NCBI GenBank assembly: GCA_040905145.1
Contig: JBBDSC010000155.1
Coordinates: forward strand, 45,490 to 109,489
From: DATGMS01 sp040905145
Lineage (GTDB): Bacteria > Bacteroidota > Bacteroidia > Cytophagales > Cyclobacteriaceae
Reading direction: 5' to 3'
Length of the DNA: 64,000 bases
Shown here: positions 16,546 to 27,600 of the stretch, piece after piece
Layout: each line of letters starts with the position of its first letter
Numbering within the stretch: position 1 is the first letter of the stretch
Notes under the pieces: generated by a model
What the model was told of the DNA's origin: nothing
The model's input: the letters and a program-made list of their open reading frames with translations, nothing else
Database searches by the model: none
Translations under genes and position numbers: made by a program

Positions 16546-19446
16546 ATGAAAATTAATCTTGAACCCTCAGTGAAATTCGAAAACAGGCATATTGGCCCTT
16601 CCAATGAGGAAATTTCACTGATGCTAAACAAAATTAAAGCGGCTTCTTTAGAGGAGCTGATTGATCAAACCATTCCTAAATCCATTCAACTTTCAGAAAT
16701 CCTGGAGCTTCCCATGGCACAAACTGAAACCGATTTTTTAAAAGATTTAAGAATTTTGGCCAAAAAAAATAAAATTTACAAATCTTTTATCGGGTTGGGG
16801 TATTATGATACTATTGTACCCGGTGTGATCTTAAGAAACGTGCTGAAAAACCCGGGCTGGTATACAGCATACACCCCTTATCAAGCTGAGATAGCACAGG
16901 GAAGACTGGAAGCTCTTATCAATTTTCAGACAGTAATCATGGAGCTTACCGGCATGGAACTTGCAAATGCCTCTCTTTTAGATGAAGGGACGGCCGCTGC
17001 TGAGGCGATGACGATGCTTTATGCCTCTAAACCTAAACAGAAAAAGCAAGCCAACAAATATTTTGTTGATGAAAAGGTTTTTACCCAAACCATAGAAGTA
17101 TTAAAAACCAGATCCCTACCAGTTGGGATCGAATTGGTCATAGGCCCTTTATCAAAATTGGACCTAACAGATCCAGCCTTATATGGGATAATGCTCCAAT
17201 ACCCCAATGCCGATGGTGAAGTTATTGATTACAAAGAGCTGATTGCAACCGCAAAAGGGCATCAGGTCTTCTCTGCTTTCGCAGCAGACCTAATGAGCTT
17301 AACCTTGTTGACCCCTCCTGGGGAAATGGGTGCGGATGTAGTGGTGGGCACTTCACAACGTTTTGGGGTCCCTATGGGCTATGGGGGGCCCCATGCCGCC
17401 TACTTTGCCACCAGGAATTCATATAAGAGGCAGGTACCGGGCAGGATAATAGGGGTGTCCGTGGACAGAGACGGAAACAATGCCTACAGAATGGCACTGC
17501 AAACCCGGGAACAACATATTAAAAGGGAAAGAGCAACTTCCAATATTTGCACCGCACAGGTTTTGCTTGCGGTCATGGCCGCTATGTATGCCGTTTACCA
17601 CGGTCCTAAAGGACTCATGGAAATAGCGGCTAAAATTCACGGATTGGCAAAGCTTGCCGCAAAGGGATTGGAAGAACTGGGATTCGAGCAGGAAAACAAA
17701 ATTTACTTTGACACCATAAAGATCAAAGTGGATGAAGTACAACAATCCGAAATCAATTCATTTGCTGTTGCCGAAAAATTAAATTTCCGGTACAGTGAAG
17801 GTTATATTTCCGTCTCTTTTGACGAGACAAAATCCCTACAGGATGTGGAGGAAATTATTGAAGTTTTTCGGAAATCCACAAAGATTTCTTCCATTGATAT
17901 CAACAAATATTTAGAAGATCTCAAGGTAAGTTATCAAGGCCTGGAAAGGACCACGGATTTTTTACAATACCCCGTATTTAACAGCTATCATTCGGAACAT
18001 GAGATGCTGAGGTACATCAAAAGATTGGAGGCAAAGGATCTGTCTTTGACCCATTCCATGATTCCTTTGGGTTCCTGTACCATGAAGCTGAATGCTACCA
18101 CTGAAATGATTCCTTTGACCTGGCCGGAATTCGGGCAAATACATCCTTTTGTCCCCCAGAACCAAGCAGCTGGATATTATGAATTGTTTCAGAATTTGAG
18201 GAATTGGCTATCTGAGATCACTGGCTTTGCAGATACTTCCCTTCAGCCAAATTCTGGGGCACAAGGGGAATATGCGGGGCTTATGGTTATCAGGGCCTAT
18301 CACCAAAGCAGGGGTGATCATCACAGGAACATCACTTTGATCCCTTCTTCGGCACATGGTACCAACCCTGCTTCAGCCGTGATGGCAGGGATGAAGGTCG
18401 GCATCGTAAAATGTGATGAAAAAGGAAATATTGACCTACACGACCTTAAATTAAAAGCAGAAGAACATCAAAATGACCTGGCCGCCTTTATGGTCACTTA
18501 CCCCTCTACCCACGGGGTTTTCGAGGAGGCTATCCGGGAGATTTGTCAGGTCATCCATGAAAATGGCGGTCAGGTATACGTGGATGGGGCCAATATGAAC
18601 GCACAAGTGGGATTGACAAGTCCTGGAAGTATCGGTGCTGATGTCTGCCACTTGAACTTGCACAAAACTTTCTGTATTCCCCACGGGGGAGGTGGACCAG
18701 GCATGGGCCCTATTTGTGTCGCTGAGCACCTGGTTCCATTTTTACCCAGTAACCCCTTGGTGAAAACCGGAGGGCAAGAAGCCATTACCTCTATTTCCTC
18801 TGCACCATTTGGAAGCGCCAGTATCCTGACGATATCCTACGCCTACATTGCGCTTATGGGAGAGAAAGGATTGACCAATGCCACTAAGATCGCCATCCTA
18901 AATGCCAATTACATGAAGGCAAAGCTGGAAGAACATTTCCCTATCCTTTATACCGGATCCCAAGGTAGGGCTGCCCATGAAATGATTGTGGATTTCAGAG
19001 AGTTCAAAGCTTCCGGAATAGAGGTGGAGGATGTAGCAAAGCGGTTGATGGATTATGGTTTTCATGCCCCTACCGTCTCTTTTCCGGTAGCAGGCACCTT
19101 GATGATAGAGCCTACTGAATCAGAAAATTTGGCTGAATTGGACAGGTTTTGTGACGCCCTTATCTCCATCAGGAAAGAAATCAGTGAAATAGAAAACGGT
19201 ACCGCAGATAAAGAGGACAATGTTCTGAAAAATGCTCCCCATACTGCCAATATGGCCCTTTCGGATCAATGGGCTCCCAGTTATTCCAGGGAAAAAGCCG
19301 TTTACCCCATGGAATTCGTGAGGATGAACAAGTTCTGGCCATCGGTAAGAAGAATTGATTCGGCCTATGGCGACAGAAATTTGGTCTGTAGTTGTATTCC
19401 CGTGGAAGATTACGTGCAAAAAGAACAACCTGTGGCGGAGGAATGA
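16546..19446 (+). CDS. gcvP: Glycine dehydrogenase (aminomethyl-transferring), P protein
   Basis: A 966-residue fused GcvP. It decarboxylates glycine with PLP and passes the aminomethyl group to the lipoyl arm of the H protein. Both halves are present: the N-terminal half opens FENRHIGPSNEEI and contains YTPYQAEIAQGRLEALINFQ in the form YTPYQAEIAQGR; the C-terminal half holds LGSCTMKLNATTEM, SAHGTNPASAVMAG and HLNLHKTFCIPHGGGGPGMG with the PLP lysine Lys707. Length equals that of single-chain P proteins. gcvT and gcvH are not in the window, but lipA, which makes the lipoyl group, lies next door on the opposite strand. Confidence 0.98.
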   Translation: MKINLEPSVKFENRHIGPSNEEISLMLNKIKAASLEELIDQTIPKSIQLSEILELPMAQTETDFLKDLRILAKKNKIYKSFIGLGYYDTIVPGVILRNVLKNPGWYTAYTPYQAEIAQGRLEALINFQTVIMELTGMELANASLLDEGTAAAEAMTMLYASKPKQKKQANKYFVDEKVFTQTIEVLKTRSLPVGIELVIGPLSKLDLTDPALYGIMLQYPNADGEVIDYKELIATAKGHQVFSAFAADLMSLTLLTPPGEMGADVVVGTSQRFGVPMGYGGPHAAYFATRNSYKRQVPGRIIGVSVDRDGNNAYRMALQTREQHIKRERATSNICTAQVLLAVMAAMYAVYHGPKGLMEIAAKIHGLAKLAAKGLEELGFEQENKIYFDTIKIKVDEVQQSEINSFAVAEKLNFRYSEGYISVSFDETKSLQDVEEIIEVFRKSTKISSIDINKYLEDLKVSYQGLERTTDFLQYPVFNSYHSEHEMLRYIKRLEAKDLSLTHSMIPLGSCTMKLNATTEMIPLTWPEFGQIHPFVPQNQAAGYYELFQNLRNWLSEITGFADTSLQPNSGAQGEYAGLMVIRAYHQSRGDHHRNITLIPSSAHGTNPASAVMAGMKVGIVKCDEKGNIDLHDLKLKAEEHQNDLAAFMVTYPSTHGVFEEAIREICQVIHENGGQVYVDGANMNAQVGLTSPGSIGADVCHLNLHKTFCIPHGGGGPGMGPICVAEHLVPFLPSNPLVKTGGQEAITSISSAPFGSASILTISYAYIALMGEKGLTNATKIAILNANYMKAKLEEHFPILYTGSQGRAAHEMIVDFREFKASGIEVEDVAKRLMDYGFHAPTVSFPVAGTLMIEPTESENLAELDRFCDALISIRKEISEIENGTADKEDNVLKNAPHTANMALSDQWAPSYSREKAVYPMEFVRMNKFWPSVRRIDSAYGDRNLVCSCIPVEDYVQKEQPVAEE

Positions 19447-19690
19447 ATTGAAATTGGAAGAGGGACGGAAGTTGGGGAAAATATAAGTGGAAAAAATGTC
19501 ACCTAAATTCAGGAAGTGATATTTTTACTTTTAAATACTAAAGGCTCAACATTAAAAAGCTGTCAACTAAATACAGGACATGACAAAGACACCAGGCTGG
19601 AAGACCGGAGGCGGAAGAAGTCTTTGTACTTAGTACTATATCTTACGTCTTATATATCTCCGGACTTCCCACTCCGATCTTTTCCCTCTT
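19447..19690. repeat. Composite intergenic repeat region between gcvP and lipA
   Basis: The convergent gap holds a string of modules seen elsewhere: a 25-bp inverted-repeat element at 19497-19521 (TGTCACCTAAATTCAGG then AAGTGATA), a second at 19561-19585 (TGTCAACTAAATACAGG then ACATGACA), an 18-bp CAGGCTGGAAGACCGGAG at 19593-19610 repeated inverted at 63893-63910, and a GTACTT repeat at 19621-19640. No gene is supported here. Confidence 0.75.
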
Positions 19691-20569
19691 CTACACATTC
19701 ACATGTCTTTCAGCATGGTAGGATGACCTCACCAATGGCCCGGACTCTACATATTTTAAGCCCCTTTTCAATCCTTCCTCCCGGTATTGGTCGAAAATGT
19801 CAGGGTGGATAAACTCCGCTACTTCTATGTGCATTTTGGTGGGTTGAAGGTATTGGCCCAAAGTAAGGATATCACAACCATGTGCCGCTAAATCATCCAT
19901 GGCTTTGTGAACTTGGTCCTGCTTTTCCCCTAGTCCCAGCATGATGCCTGTTTTGGTACGTTTGCCATACGCTTTGATCAGCTTGATCTGTTCCAGGGAC
20001 CTTTGGTACTTTGCCTGTGGCCTAACCCTTCTGTATAGGCTTTCCACCGTTTCCATATTATGGGAGACCACTTCCTGTCCGGCACTGATCATTCTATAAA
20101 GGGCTTCCCAATTGGATTTTACATCCGGGATCAGTGTTTCTATGGTGATTTCAGGGGATAGTCTTTTGGTTTCCATCACCGTTTGATACCAAATTTCAGC
20201 TCCACGATCTTTCAGTTCATCCCGATTGACCGAAGTAATCACCGCATGCTTGACGCCCATTAACTGAATGGCTTCCGCCACTCTTCTGGGTTCATCTGTA
20301 TCGTATTCAGGAGGTCTTCCAGTAGCTACTGCACAGAAAGAACAAGATCTGGTACATACATTGCCGAGTATCATAAATGTGGCAGTACCTGCTCCCCAGC
20401 ATTCCCCCATATTGGGGCAATTGCCGCTTTCACAAATCGTATTTAATTTATGTTCGTCTACTAATTTCCTGACTTTTGCATATTCTTTGCCTACAGGCAA
20501 TTTAACCCTTAGCCAGTTTGGCTTTTTCCTTTTGGTTGCCTCTTCGGATATTACTGGTAGTTCAATCAT
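19691..20569 (-). CDS. lipA: Lipoyl synthase
   Basis: A 292-residue radical-SAM enzyme that inserts two sulfurs into protein-bound octanoyl groups. The auxiliary [4Fe-4S] cluster cysteines are Cys46, 51 and 57 (CESGNCPNMGEC), the radical-SAM cysteines Cys72, 76 and 79 (CTRSCSFC), and the C-terminal RSSYHAE serine, which ligates the auxiliary cluster, is present. The ATG at 20569 is taken; a TTG eight codons upstream is open. It faces gcvP; the glycine cleavage H protein and 2-oxoacid dehydrogenases are its clients. Confidence 0.96.
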   Translation of the reverse strand: MIELPVISEEATKRKKPNWLRVKLPVGKEYAKVRKLVDEHKLNTICESGNCPNMGECWGAGTATFMILGNVCTRSCSFCAVATGRPPEYDTDEPRRVAEAIQLMGVKHAVITSVNRDELKDRGAEIWYQTVMETKRLSPEITIETLIPDVKSNWEALYRMISAGQEVVSHNMETVESLYRRVRPQAKYQRSLEQIKLIKAYGKRTKTGIMLGLGEKQDQVHKAMDDLAAHGCDILTLGQYLQPTKMHIEVAEFIHPDIFDQYREEGLKRGLKYVESGPLVRSSYHAERHVNV

Positions 20570-20629
20570 CGTAAATTTCTTAACTTCAAGCAAAAATAAC
20601 TTATATGCCCCGCATATCCCAATTCATGA

Positions 20630-21361
20630 TTATTTCCTAAACCCGTAGAAAAGGGTAAAATAAGCGGATTGGTAGATCTGCCTGTTTTTAGTAGTAGGCA
20701 TCAATTTGATTTCTTTAGTAAAACCTTCCAATAAATAACCTAGTTCCAATCCAGTTACATTTGATCTGAAGACACCAAACTCAAAAGCAAGGGCAGCTTT
20801 TATATGGCCCCCAATTGCCAGTTCCGAATCTTCTATCCCTTCAAATATCCTCCCTGGGCCCAAGACATTGAACCTGCTTTGATGGATTTCCGGGTCATAT
20901 TGTTCCCGTACAGATTCTGCCCGATTCAGTGAATATTCAATATAATAAGGGGCTACTAAACCAATAGTAGGCCCCAGTGCCGACAATATGGAAATCTGTA
21001 CGCCTTGCTGGGGTGCTTTTTTGAACAAGATAATCTCTCTTCCGTACTGAGGCCGTATGGAATACAGGTAATTGGATTTTCCAAAAATATAACTATTGCC
21101 CAATACAGTATTATACCTTACTTCTTTTGGGCTTTTCACATTGGCGAACTCCAGTTGAAAAAATTGGAAATTCGTTTCATCCACTCTAAAACCAAATTTG
21201 AGATTGACCCCTCCAATCAAGCCTCCATTGGTGTTTTTATTCACCCCAAAAAGAACTTCCCGATCATAATCGTAATCACCGGCATCCTCCCTTTGGGCAA
21301 AGCTCCATTGTGCCAGCCCCATGAGGAAAAAGAAGAGAAGAAATTTTTTACCTTTCGCCAT
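20630..21361 (-). CDS. Predicted outer membrane beta-barrel protein, unknown function
   Basis: A 243-residue exported protein with a clear signal peptide (cleavage near WSFAQ). The mature part has alternating hydrophobic/polar strands with Tyr and Phe at strand ends and finishes SAYFTLFYGFRK, an aromatic-rich last strand as in barrels of about eight strands. No named family could be recognised. It is 60 bases upstream of lipA on the same strand and divergent from the ECF sigma gene, so it might share the regulatory region with that operon. Confidence 0.7.
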   Translation of the reverse strand: MAKGKKFLLFFFLMGLAQWSFAQREDAGDYDYDREVLFGVNKNTNGGLIGGVNLKFGFRVDETNFQFFQLEFANVKSPKEVRYNTVLGNSYIFGKSNYLYSIRPQYGREIILFKKAPQQGVQISILSALGPTIGLVAPYYIEYSLNRAESVREQYDPEIHQSRFNVLGPGRIFEGIEDSELAIGGHIKAALAFEFGVFRSNVTGLELGYLLEGFTKEIKLMPTTKNRQIYQSAYFTLFYGFRK

Positions 21362-21594
21362 ACTTGGTCAGAAATTTAACACTAATTTTGTGTTTTGAGT
21401 TATTTGAATAGGAAATAAAAGTAAGTGTTTATGACAACTATAAAAAGTCCTTCATCGGAAATCCTGGAACTTCTTCAAAAGAAACATTAATTTAATTTTT
21501 TTAGACAAACTTCCATTCTTTTTTTGAAAAGTCTGTAGCGTTTATTCCAGTTCAATCGTCTTAATTAAAACTGCCAAATAATAAACCCATCCAG

Positions 21595-22143
21595 TTGGAG
21601 AAAAACCTTGTAAAGGAAGCATTGAATGGAAAGCCCCGATCACTGGAAAGGCTTTATAAGCATTTCTATGGCTATGCAATGAGCATTGCCCTAAGGTATT
21701 CCAATTCCCGGGAAGAAGCCTGCGAGATCGTGAATGACAGCTTTATGAAAGCTTTTGACAAACTCTCCCAGTATTCAGAGGAAAGTTCCTTTAAAGGCTG
21801 GTTCAGAAGGATTCTCATCAATACTTCCATTGACTATTATAGAAAAAATGTAAAGTATTATTCTGACATGGAAATAGAAAAAGCAGAGCACAAGCTCTGT
21901 GATCCCGGTGTGGTGGATGATTTATCCAAAGATGAAATTTTAGGTTTGTTGAGGGAATTACCTGAAATATTAAGGATCATCTTCAACATGTATGAGATAG
22001 AGGGGTACAGTCACAATGAAATCAGTGAAAAATTGGGCATCCCATCCAGCACATCCAGGACCTATTTGGCCAGGGCCAAAAAAAAATTAAGAGACAAGAT
22101 TGCTGCATTAAATGAGATAAAGAATGAAGGAGCAGTTCGATAA
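21595..22143 (+). CDS. ECF-type RNA polymerase sigma factor
   Basis: A 182-residue sigma-70 family protein of the extracytoplasmic type. Region 2 (about 18-88) includes the -10 binding ACEIVNDSFMKAFDKL and FKGWFRRILINTSIDYYRK; region 4 (about 118-170) has the helix-turn-helix EIEGYSHNEISEKLGIPSST and TYLARAKKKL. The only reasonable start is TTG at 21595: the upstream frame closes at 21562 and holds no ATG, so translation may be deliberately weak. It overlaps the next gene by 20 bases, which couples it to the predicted anti-sigma protein. Confidence 0.9.
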   Translation: MEKNLVKEALNGKPRSLERLYKHFYGYAMSIALRYSNSREEACEIVNDSFMKAFDKLSQYSEESSFKGWFRRILINTSIDYYRKNVKYYSDMEIEKAEHKLCDPGVVDDLSKDEILGLLRELPEILRIIFNMYEIEGYSHNEISEKLGIPSSTSRTYLARAKKKLRDKIAALNEIKNEGAVR

Positions 22144-23437
22144 AAAGCTGGTGGAGAAGATAAAGGACTCCTTCCAAAACCATGAGGAGCCCTTTAATTC
22201 CCAGGAATGGGAAAAATTATCCCATTCCTATTTCCAACCGGCCAAAAAGAAAAAATTTGCCTACTGGCCTTTCTTGGCTTCGGGGGTTGCAGCTTCTTTG
22301 TTGTTGTTACTGGTTTTTTGGCCAGTAGGCATCGACCTGAAGAAAAATGTCAAAACCTTTACGGAATCCATCACCATCGATAACAAACAATTTGAAAAAA
22401 TAGAATTACCCAAAGGAAAGCAGCAATTGGCGCTAAAGGAGGAAAAGGGAAGCTCTACTTTTAATGGAAGTTTTAAGGGAGGGGACAATATGCCGGAATT
22501 ATCCACCAAAAATGCCGAAACGAGTACGAGGGAAAATATTGTAGCTATAGGCAAAATTGATCCAGGGTCGCAGGAAATTTCCCCGTCTTTGTCAGAAATG
22601 GCTGTCCGCTTGAAGCTATCCCGGAAGATAAAAGAGGATCTGAGAGAAAATGCCGCCAACGATAAAATCGGGAATTTATCCATTGCGCAAAATGACACAA
22701 ACAAAGCCCAGGAATGGGTGAATCAATGGAAGGGGGATGGCCAAAACACCTCCGCCACAGAAACTATATTAAAAAGAAACAACAATAACAATGTAAGGCT
22801 GGGTTTATTGGTTGGACCCCAAGCTTCCTCCAATCCCGTCTCAGGAATGACCTTTGGAGCGGGGGTTATGTCGGAGTTTTCCTTTAGCAATAGGCTTAAG
22901 TTAGACGTAGGAGTCACTTATGCGAAGCACAGTATGGTTCCTGAAAACGGGAATTCACTTCCTCAAAACGCAACTATGTCCAGTTTATCCACCAAAAGTG
23001 ATTTTATTGGATCAAATGCGGAACTTAATTTTTCAGGTCTGGATATCCCCATAAACCTGAAATACAAGGTGATGGATAAAGAGCAATCGGTCTTGTTCCT
23101 GATTACCGGTCTGTCCAGTATGGTTTACCTCAATCAGCAGACCACTGAGACTTTAGCCGTTAACTCCTATTTTACCGCCAACACCAATGGAACTTTGGAT
23201 TTTCAGCGTTCCGTTCAGGAATTCACCCACGAAGCAGGGCCTGAGGATAATGCGGATGGAGTAGATCTGGGGCGCATGCTGAATTTATCCATAGGCTACG
23301 AATATAATTTAAAGAATGGTACTTTTCTTTCCATAGAGCCCTATTATAAACTTCCTTTGGGAAATATGACCTTTGCAGACCAGAAATTTTCCATAGGGGG
23401 GCTTAACCTTAGAATGAATTTTAGAATTGGTAAATAA
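22124..23437 (+). CDS. Putative anti-sigma factor fused to an outer-membrane-type beta-barrel domain
   Basis: A 437-residue protein starting inside the sigma gene. Residues 1-45 are charged and should be cytoplasmic, one membrane helix follows (about 47-67, YWPFLASGVAASLLLLLVFW), then a long low-complexity periplasmic linker (about 70-215), then a C-terminal 220-residue region with beta-barrel-like strands (VRLGLLVGPQASSNPVSGM, then FSFSNRLKLDVGVTYAKHS) ending in GGLNLRMNFRIGK. Position and topology fit an anti-sigma factor for the adjacent ECF sigma; the N-terminal part has no recognisable zinc motif. How a barrel-like domain sits on an inner membrane anchor is unclear. Confidence 0.7.
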   Translation: MKEQFDKKLVEKIKDSFQNHEEPFNSQEWEKLSHSYFQPAKKKKFAYWPFLASGVAASLLLLLVFWPVGIDLKKNVKTFTESITIDNKQFEKIELPKGKQQLALKEEKGSSTFNGSFKGGDNMPELSTKNAETSTRENIVAIGKIDPGSQEISPSLSEMAVRLKLSRKIKEDLRENAANDKIGNLSIAQNDTNKAQEWVNQWKGDGQNTSATETILKRNNNNNVRLGLLVGPQASSNPVSGMTFGAGVMSEFSFSNRLKLDVGVTYAKHSMVPENGNSLPQNATMSSLSTKSDFIGSNAELNFSGLDIPINLKYKVMDKEQSVLFLITGLSSMVYLNQQTTETLAVNSYFTANTNGTLDFQRSVQEFTHEAGPEDNADGVDLGRMLNLSIGYEYNLKNGTFLSIEPYYKLPLGNMTFADQKFSIGGLNLRMNFRIGK

Positions 23438-23453
23438 TCAACACAATTAATTT

Positions 23454-24404
23454 ATGAAGACAATTATTAACAATGCATCTGCCATAGTAGTGGCTGCTTT
23501 AATGACCGGTTGTTTACAAGAAACAGAGTCGGAATTCGAAAAAATAGCACAAAGGGATGATGCCATCATGGAAGAATATATTTCTTCCAATAATATTGAT
23601 GCGACCAAAACACAGTTAGGCTATTATTACCGCAAAGATGTGGAAGTGGAAGAAGGCTCACAGTTTACCAACAATAATGTAATTGGGGTTTATTATGAGA
23701 TAAAAACAGTTGAAGGGCACTTAATTGACTCACATTTGGATGAGGAGGAAGCTCCAATACTTTTCAAATATACCGATAATGGCTTGTGGCCCTCAGCTGT
23801 GGGATATGCAGCAGGTTTGGCCCGTGAAGGGGAAGAGATGACTTTGTATGTCCCATCCTATTTGGCTTATAATACTTATTCCTATCAGCAATTGATCTCC
23901 TCCGGTGCCAATTTGGTCGTCAAAGTGAAATATGCAAAACGGTATACCCAACAAGAGCTGGAACAATTAGAGGATGAAATGATCCAGGCTTATATCACAG
24001 AAAATGAACTGGAAGGATTTGAAAAGAAAGACAGTGGCATCTATGTCCGGGTAGTGGAAGAAGGGGAAGGGGAGCCTTCAAAAAATGGGAACAATGTCAC
24101 GTTTTCCTTTGAATTATACCAAATAGGCATTTCAGAAGCTCTTGCTGAATCCGAAGTAAATAAAAGTCCTTCTATGTCTCTGGGCTCACAGAATAATATG
24201 GATTTTCTGAACGAGGGTCTGCTCAACCTCCCCCAAGGAACAACGGTGGAGATTTTGGCCCCTTCATTTACGGCTTATGGAGAAACCATCCAAATCATCC
24301 CACAGGAAATTCGGTTTGATCTAGTGAAGAAAGGGGAATTACAGCAAATAACGGCTCCCTACACGCCGATAAGGTTCAATGCGGAAATAGTTGATGTCAA
24401 ATAG
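23454..24404 (+). CDS. FKBP-type peptidylprolyl isomerase-like lipoprotein
   Basis: A 316-residue lipoprotein (lipobox ending at Cys20 in AALMTGC). The mature part has two FKBP-like halves: about 55-165 (GVYYEIKTVEGHLIDS, then SAVGYAAGLAREGEEMTLYV, then a YLAYNTYS loop) and about 185-316. The second half begins KKDSGIYVRVVEEGEGE, the usual FKBP entry, but its loops are degenerate. It follows the anti-sigma gene by 16 bases, so it belongs to the sigma operon and may be a folding factor under its control. A strong terminator follows. Confidence 0.75.
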   Translation: MKTIINNASAIVVAALMTGCLQETESEFEKIAQRDDAIMEEYISSNNIDATKTQLGYYYRKDVEVEEGSQFTNNNVIGVYYEIKTVEGHLIDSHLDEEEAPILFKYTDNGLWPSAVGYAAGLAREGEEMTLYVPSYLAYNTYSYQQLISSGANLVVKVKYAKRYTQQELEQLEDEMIQAYITENELEGFEKKDSGIYVRVVEEGEGEPSKNGNNVTFSFELYQIGISEALAESEVNKSPSMSLGSQNNMDFLNEGLLNLPQGTTVEILAPSFTAYGETIQIIPQEIRFDLVKKGELQQITAPYTPIRFNAEIVDVK

Positions 24405-24442
24405 TACAGCTATTTCTGACATTGGATAAATATCAAGAATAA

Positions 24443-24474
24443 AGGCCAGTCCCTGAGGAGGGATTGGCCTTTTT
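24443..24474 (+). terminator. Rho-independent terminator of the sigma operon
   Basis: AGGCCAGTCCCT and AGGGATTGGCCT pair around a GAGG loop (one G-T mismatch position), followed by five T. It ends the sigma/anti-sigma/FKBP unit. Confidence 0.9.
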
Positions 24475-24648
24475 GGTTTCAAATAGTTTAGCTCAGAAAC
24501 CTCTGAGGAAAATTTAATAAATGGTTTATCTGAAATCCTTCATTCCCACTAATAAGTGCTCCATGAGTAAAATTTTTTTTATACCGCTGGTAAAATCTTT
24601 TGCCCATTTTAAAATTAAGTTTCTAAATTGGCGCCAAATTTAACTTAT

Positions 24649-27600
24649 ATGAACATTTACAATAACATAACCCAATACTTGATTTTTATGGGGTGTCTGT
24701 TTCTTTTTGCAGCCTGTTCCCAAAGATCCGGAACCCCCAAAATACTCGTTTTCAGTAAAACTGCAGGGTTCTACCATGAATCTATTCCTGACGGCATGGC
24801 GGCTATACAGAAGCTAGGGCTGGAAAACGACTTCGATGTGGACACGACCACCCAGGCGGAGATGTTTCATGAAGAAAATCTCGAAAAATACAGTACGGTT
24901 GTCTTTTTAAGCACTACAGGCGATGTACTTAACCACTATCAGGAAGCCGACTTTGAAAGGTACATACAAGCGGGAGGAGGGTTTGTAGGTATCCATGCGG
25001 CTGCCGACACCGAATACGAATGGGATTGGTATGGCCAAATGGTTGGAGGTTACTTTATTGACCACCCGGGCATCAATGATCCCCACCCCAATGTGCAAAA
25101 AGGCGTGGTGGAAATAGTGGATGAAAAACATTCCAGCACAGAATTTTTGCCCACGAGCTGGGAGAGAACAGATGAATGGTACAGTTATAAAGAATTTAAT
25201 GACGAAGTCCATGTATTAATGGCCCTTGATGAGGCAAGTTACCAAGGCGGTTATGATATGGGTGAACATCCCATTGCCTGGTACCACGAATACGATGGAG
25301 GAAGGGCCTTTTATACTGGAGGAGGACATACAGCCAATTCTTTTCAAGAAGAATTATTTTTGAGGCATGTGTTGGAGGGAATACAGTATGGTATAGGGCA
25401 AAATAAAAAGCTGGATTATTCCAAGGCAATATCCAAAAGGGTACCGGAGGAAGATCGCTTCACAAAAACGGAGTTGGCAACAGGTGAGTTCACAGAACCT
25501 ACGGAAATAACCGTACTGCCCAATCTGGATATTTTGATTGCACAGCGGAGAGGGGAAGTACTGTTGTACAAAAACGGAGACTCCACAGCCAACCAGATTG
25601 CCCATCTGGATGTTTATTGGAAGACGGAAGTTGAGGGAGTCAATGCGGAAGAAGGATTAATGGGTCTACAGGCTGACCCGAACTTTGCCGAGAACGGCTA
25701 TATCTACCTTTTTTACAGTCCCTCGGATACAAGTACAAACAGGTTGTCCCGGTTTATATTCGAAAACGACCGCCTAGATCTAAAATCTGAAAAAATGATT
25801 TTGGAATTCTATTCACAAAGAGATATCTGCTGCCATACCGGCGGATCCATCGCCTTTGATAAAGACGGTTTGTTGTACATCTCCGCAGGGGACAACGCGA
25901 CCCCCTTCAATCAGCCCAGCGGAAAATATACCAACCAGGGCTATGCACCATTGGATGACCGGCCTGGATTTGAACAATATGATGCCGCCCGGTCTTCAGG
26001 AAACAGCAATGACCTGCGTGGAAAGATCCTAAGGATTAGGGTCTTGGAAGATGGAAGCTATGAAATTCCCGAGGGAAACCTGTACCCCGTAGGTATGGAT
26101 GGAACCAGACCTGAAATATATGTCCAGGGCAACAGAAACCCTTATCGGATTTCTGTGGATCAGAAAACAGGCTTTCTTTATTGGGGGGAGGTTGGACCGG
26201 ACGCCAGAGGCGACAGCTTGGAAGCCCGCGGCCCTAGGGGATATGACGAAGTGAACCAAGCCAGAGAGGCAGGCTTCTTTGGGTGGCCCTTTTTCGTTGG
26301 CAATAATTACGCCTACCGCTCATACGATTATAATACAGGGGAATCGGGCCAGCCATTTGATCCCAAAAACCCGGTAAACTTGTCCCCAAACAATACAGGG
26401 CTAAAAGAATTGCCCCCTGCACAACCAGCGTTTATCTGGTATCCCTATGATGCTTCCCCGGATTTTCCACAAGTAGGTACAGGAGGGAGAAATGCCATGG
26501 CAGGACCTGTATTCTATTCCGACCTTTACCCAGAAAGCACAAGATTACCTGAATATTATGATGGGAAACTATTTATCTATGAATGGATCAGGGGCTGGAT
26601 AAAGGTGGTGACCATGAAACCCAATGGGGACTTTGAAAAAATGGAACCATTTATGGAAAGCACCAAATTCAATTCTTTGATTGATCTTGAAATGGGATCC
26701 AACGGGAAACTCTACTTGCTGGAATATGGAAGTGGATGGTTCTCTAAAAATGCCAATGCAACTTTGTCAAGAATAGATTACAACCCGGGCAACAGGGCAC
26801 CAAAAGTAGAAGACATAAGCCTCAACCAAACTTCTGGAATGGTCCCGTTCAGCTTGGAAATCACCGCCAATGCGTCTGACCCTGAAAATGATGCTTTGAC
26901 TTATGTTTGGGATTTGGGAAATGGAGAGACCAAAGAGACTTCTGAACCAAACCTCCAATACACCTATGATGAAATAGGGGAGTACAGCGTCTCGGTGGAA
27001 GTACGGGATCCTTCCAACCTAAACGCCAGCAGTAATGCCATAGATGTATATGTAGGAAACGTGGCCCCAGAGGTTAACATCAGTATTGAAGGCAATAAAA
27101 CCTTTTATTTCCCCAACAAAAAAGTGGAATACTCGATAGAGATCACAGACGAAAACCATCCTGATGCTGGGGAAGATTTATCCACCTTAATCGTTTCTGC
27201 GGATTATATAGAAGGTTTTGATAAAGCAGAAGCTTCTTTGGGACATTTGATTATGACAGAAGCTATGGTGGGCAAAAGCCTGGTAGAATCCCTAACCTGT
27301 AAATCCTGTCACAAACAGGATGAGGTATCCATAGGGCCTGCCTATACCGCAGTTGCTGCCAAATATGAAAAAGATCCCCAAGCAGATTCATATTTAATCA
27401 ATAAAATCATCAAAGGTGGTTCTGGCGTATGGGGTGAGACCATGATGCCTGCCAACCCTGACATGAAGCAGAACAATGCCAGGAAAATCGTATCCTGGAT
27501 TCTCTCCCTTGCTGGGGATAAGGAAGCCAACAACAGTTTACCGGCTTCGGGCAGCATTGATCCGACGGTTGGTAAACCTGCCTCTGCCAATGGGGTATTT

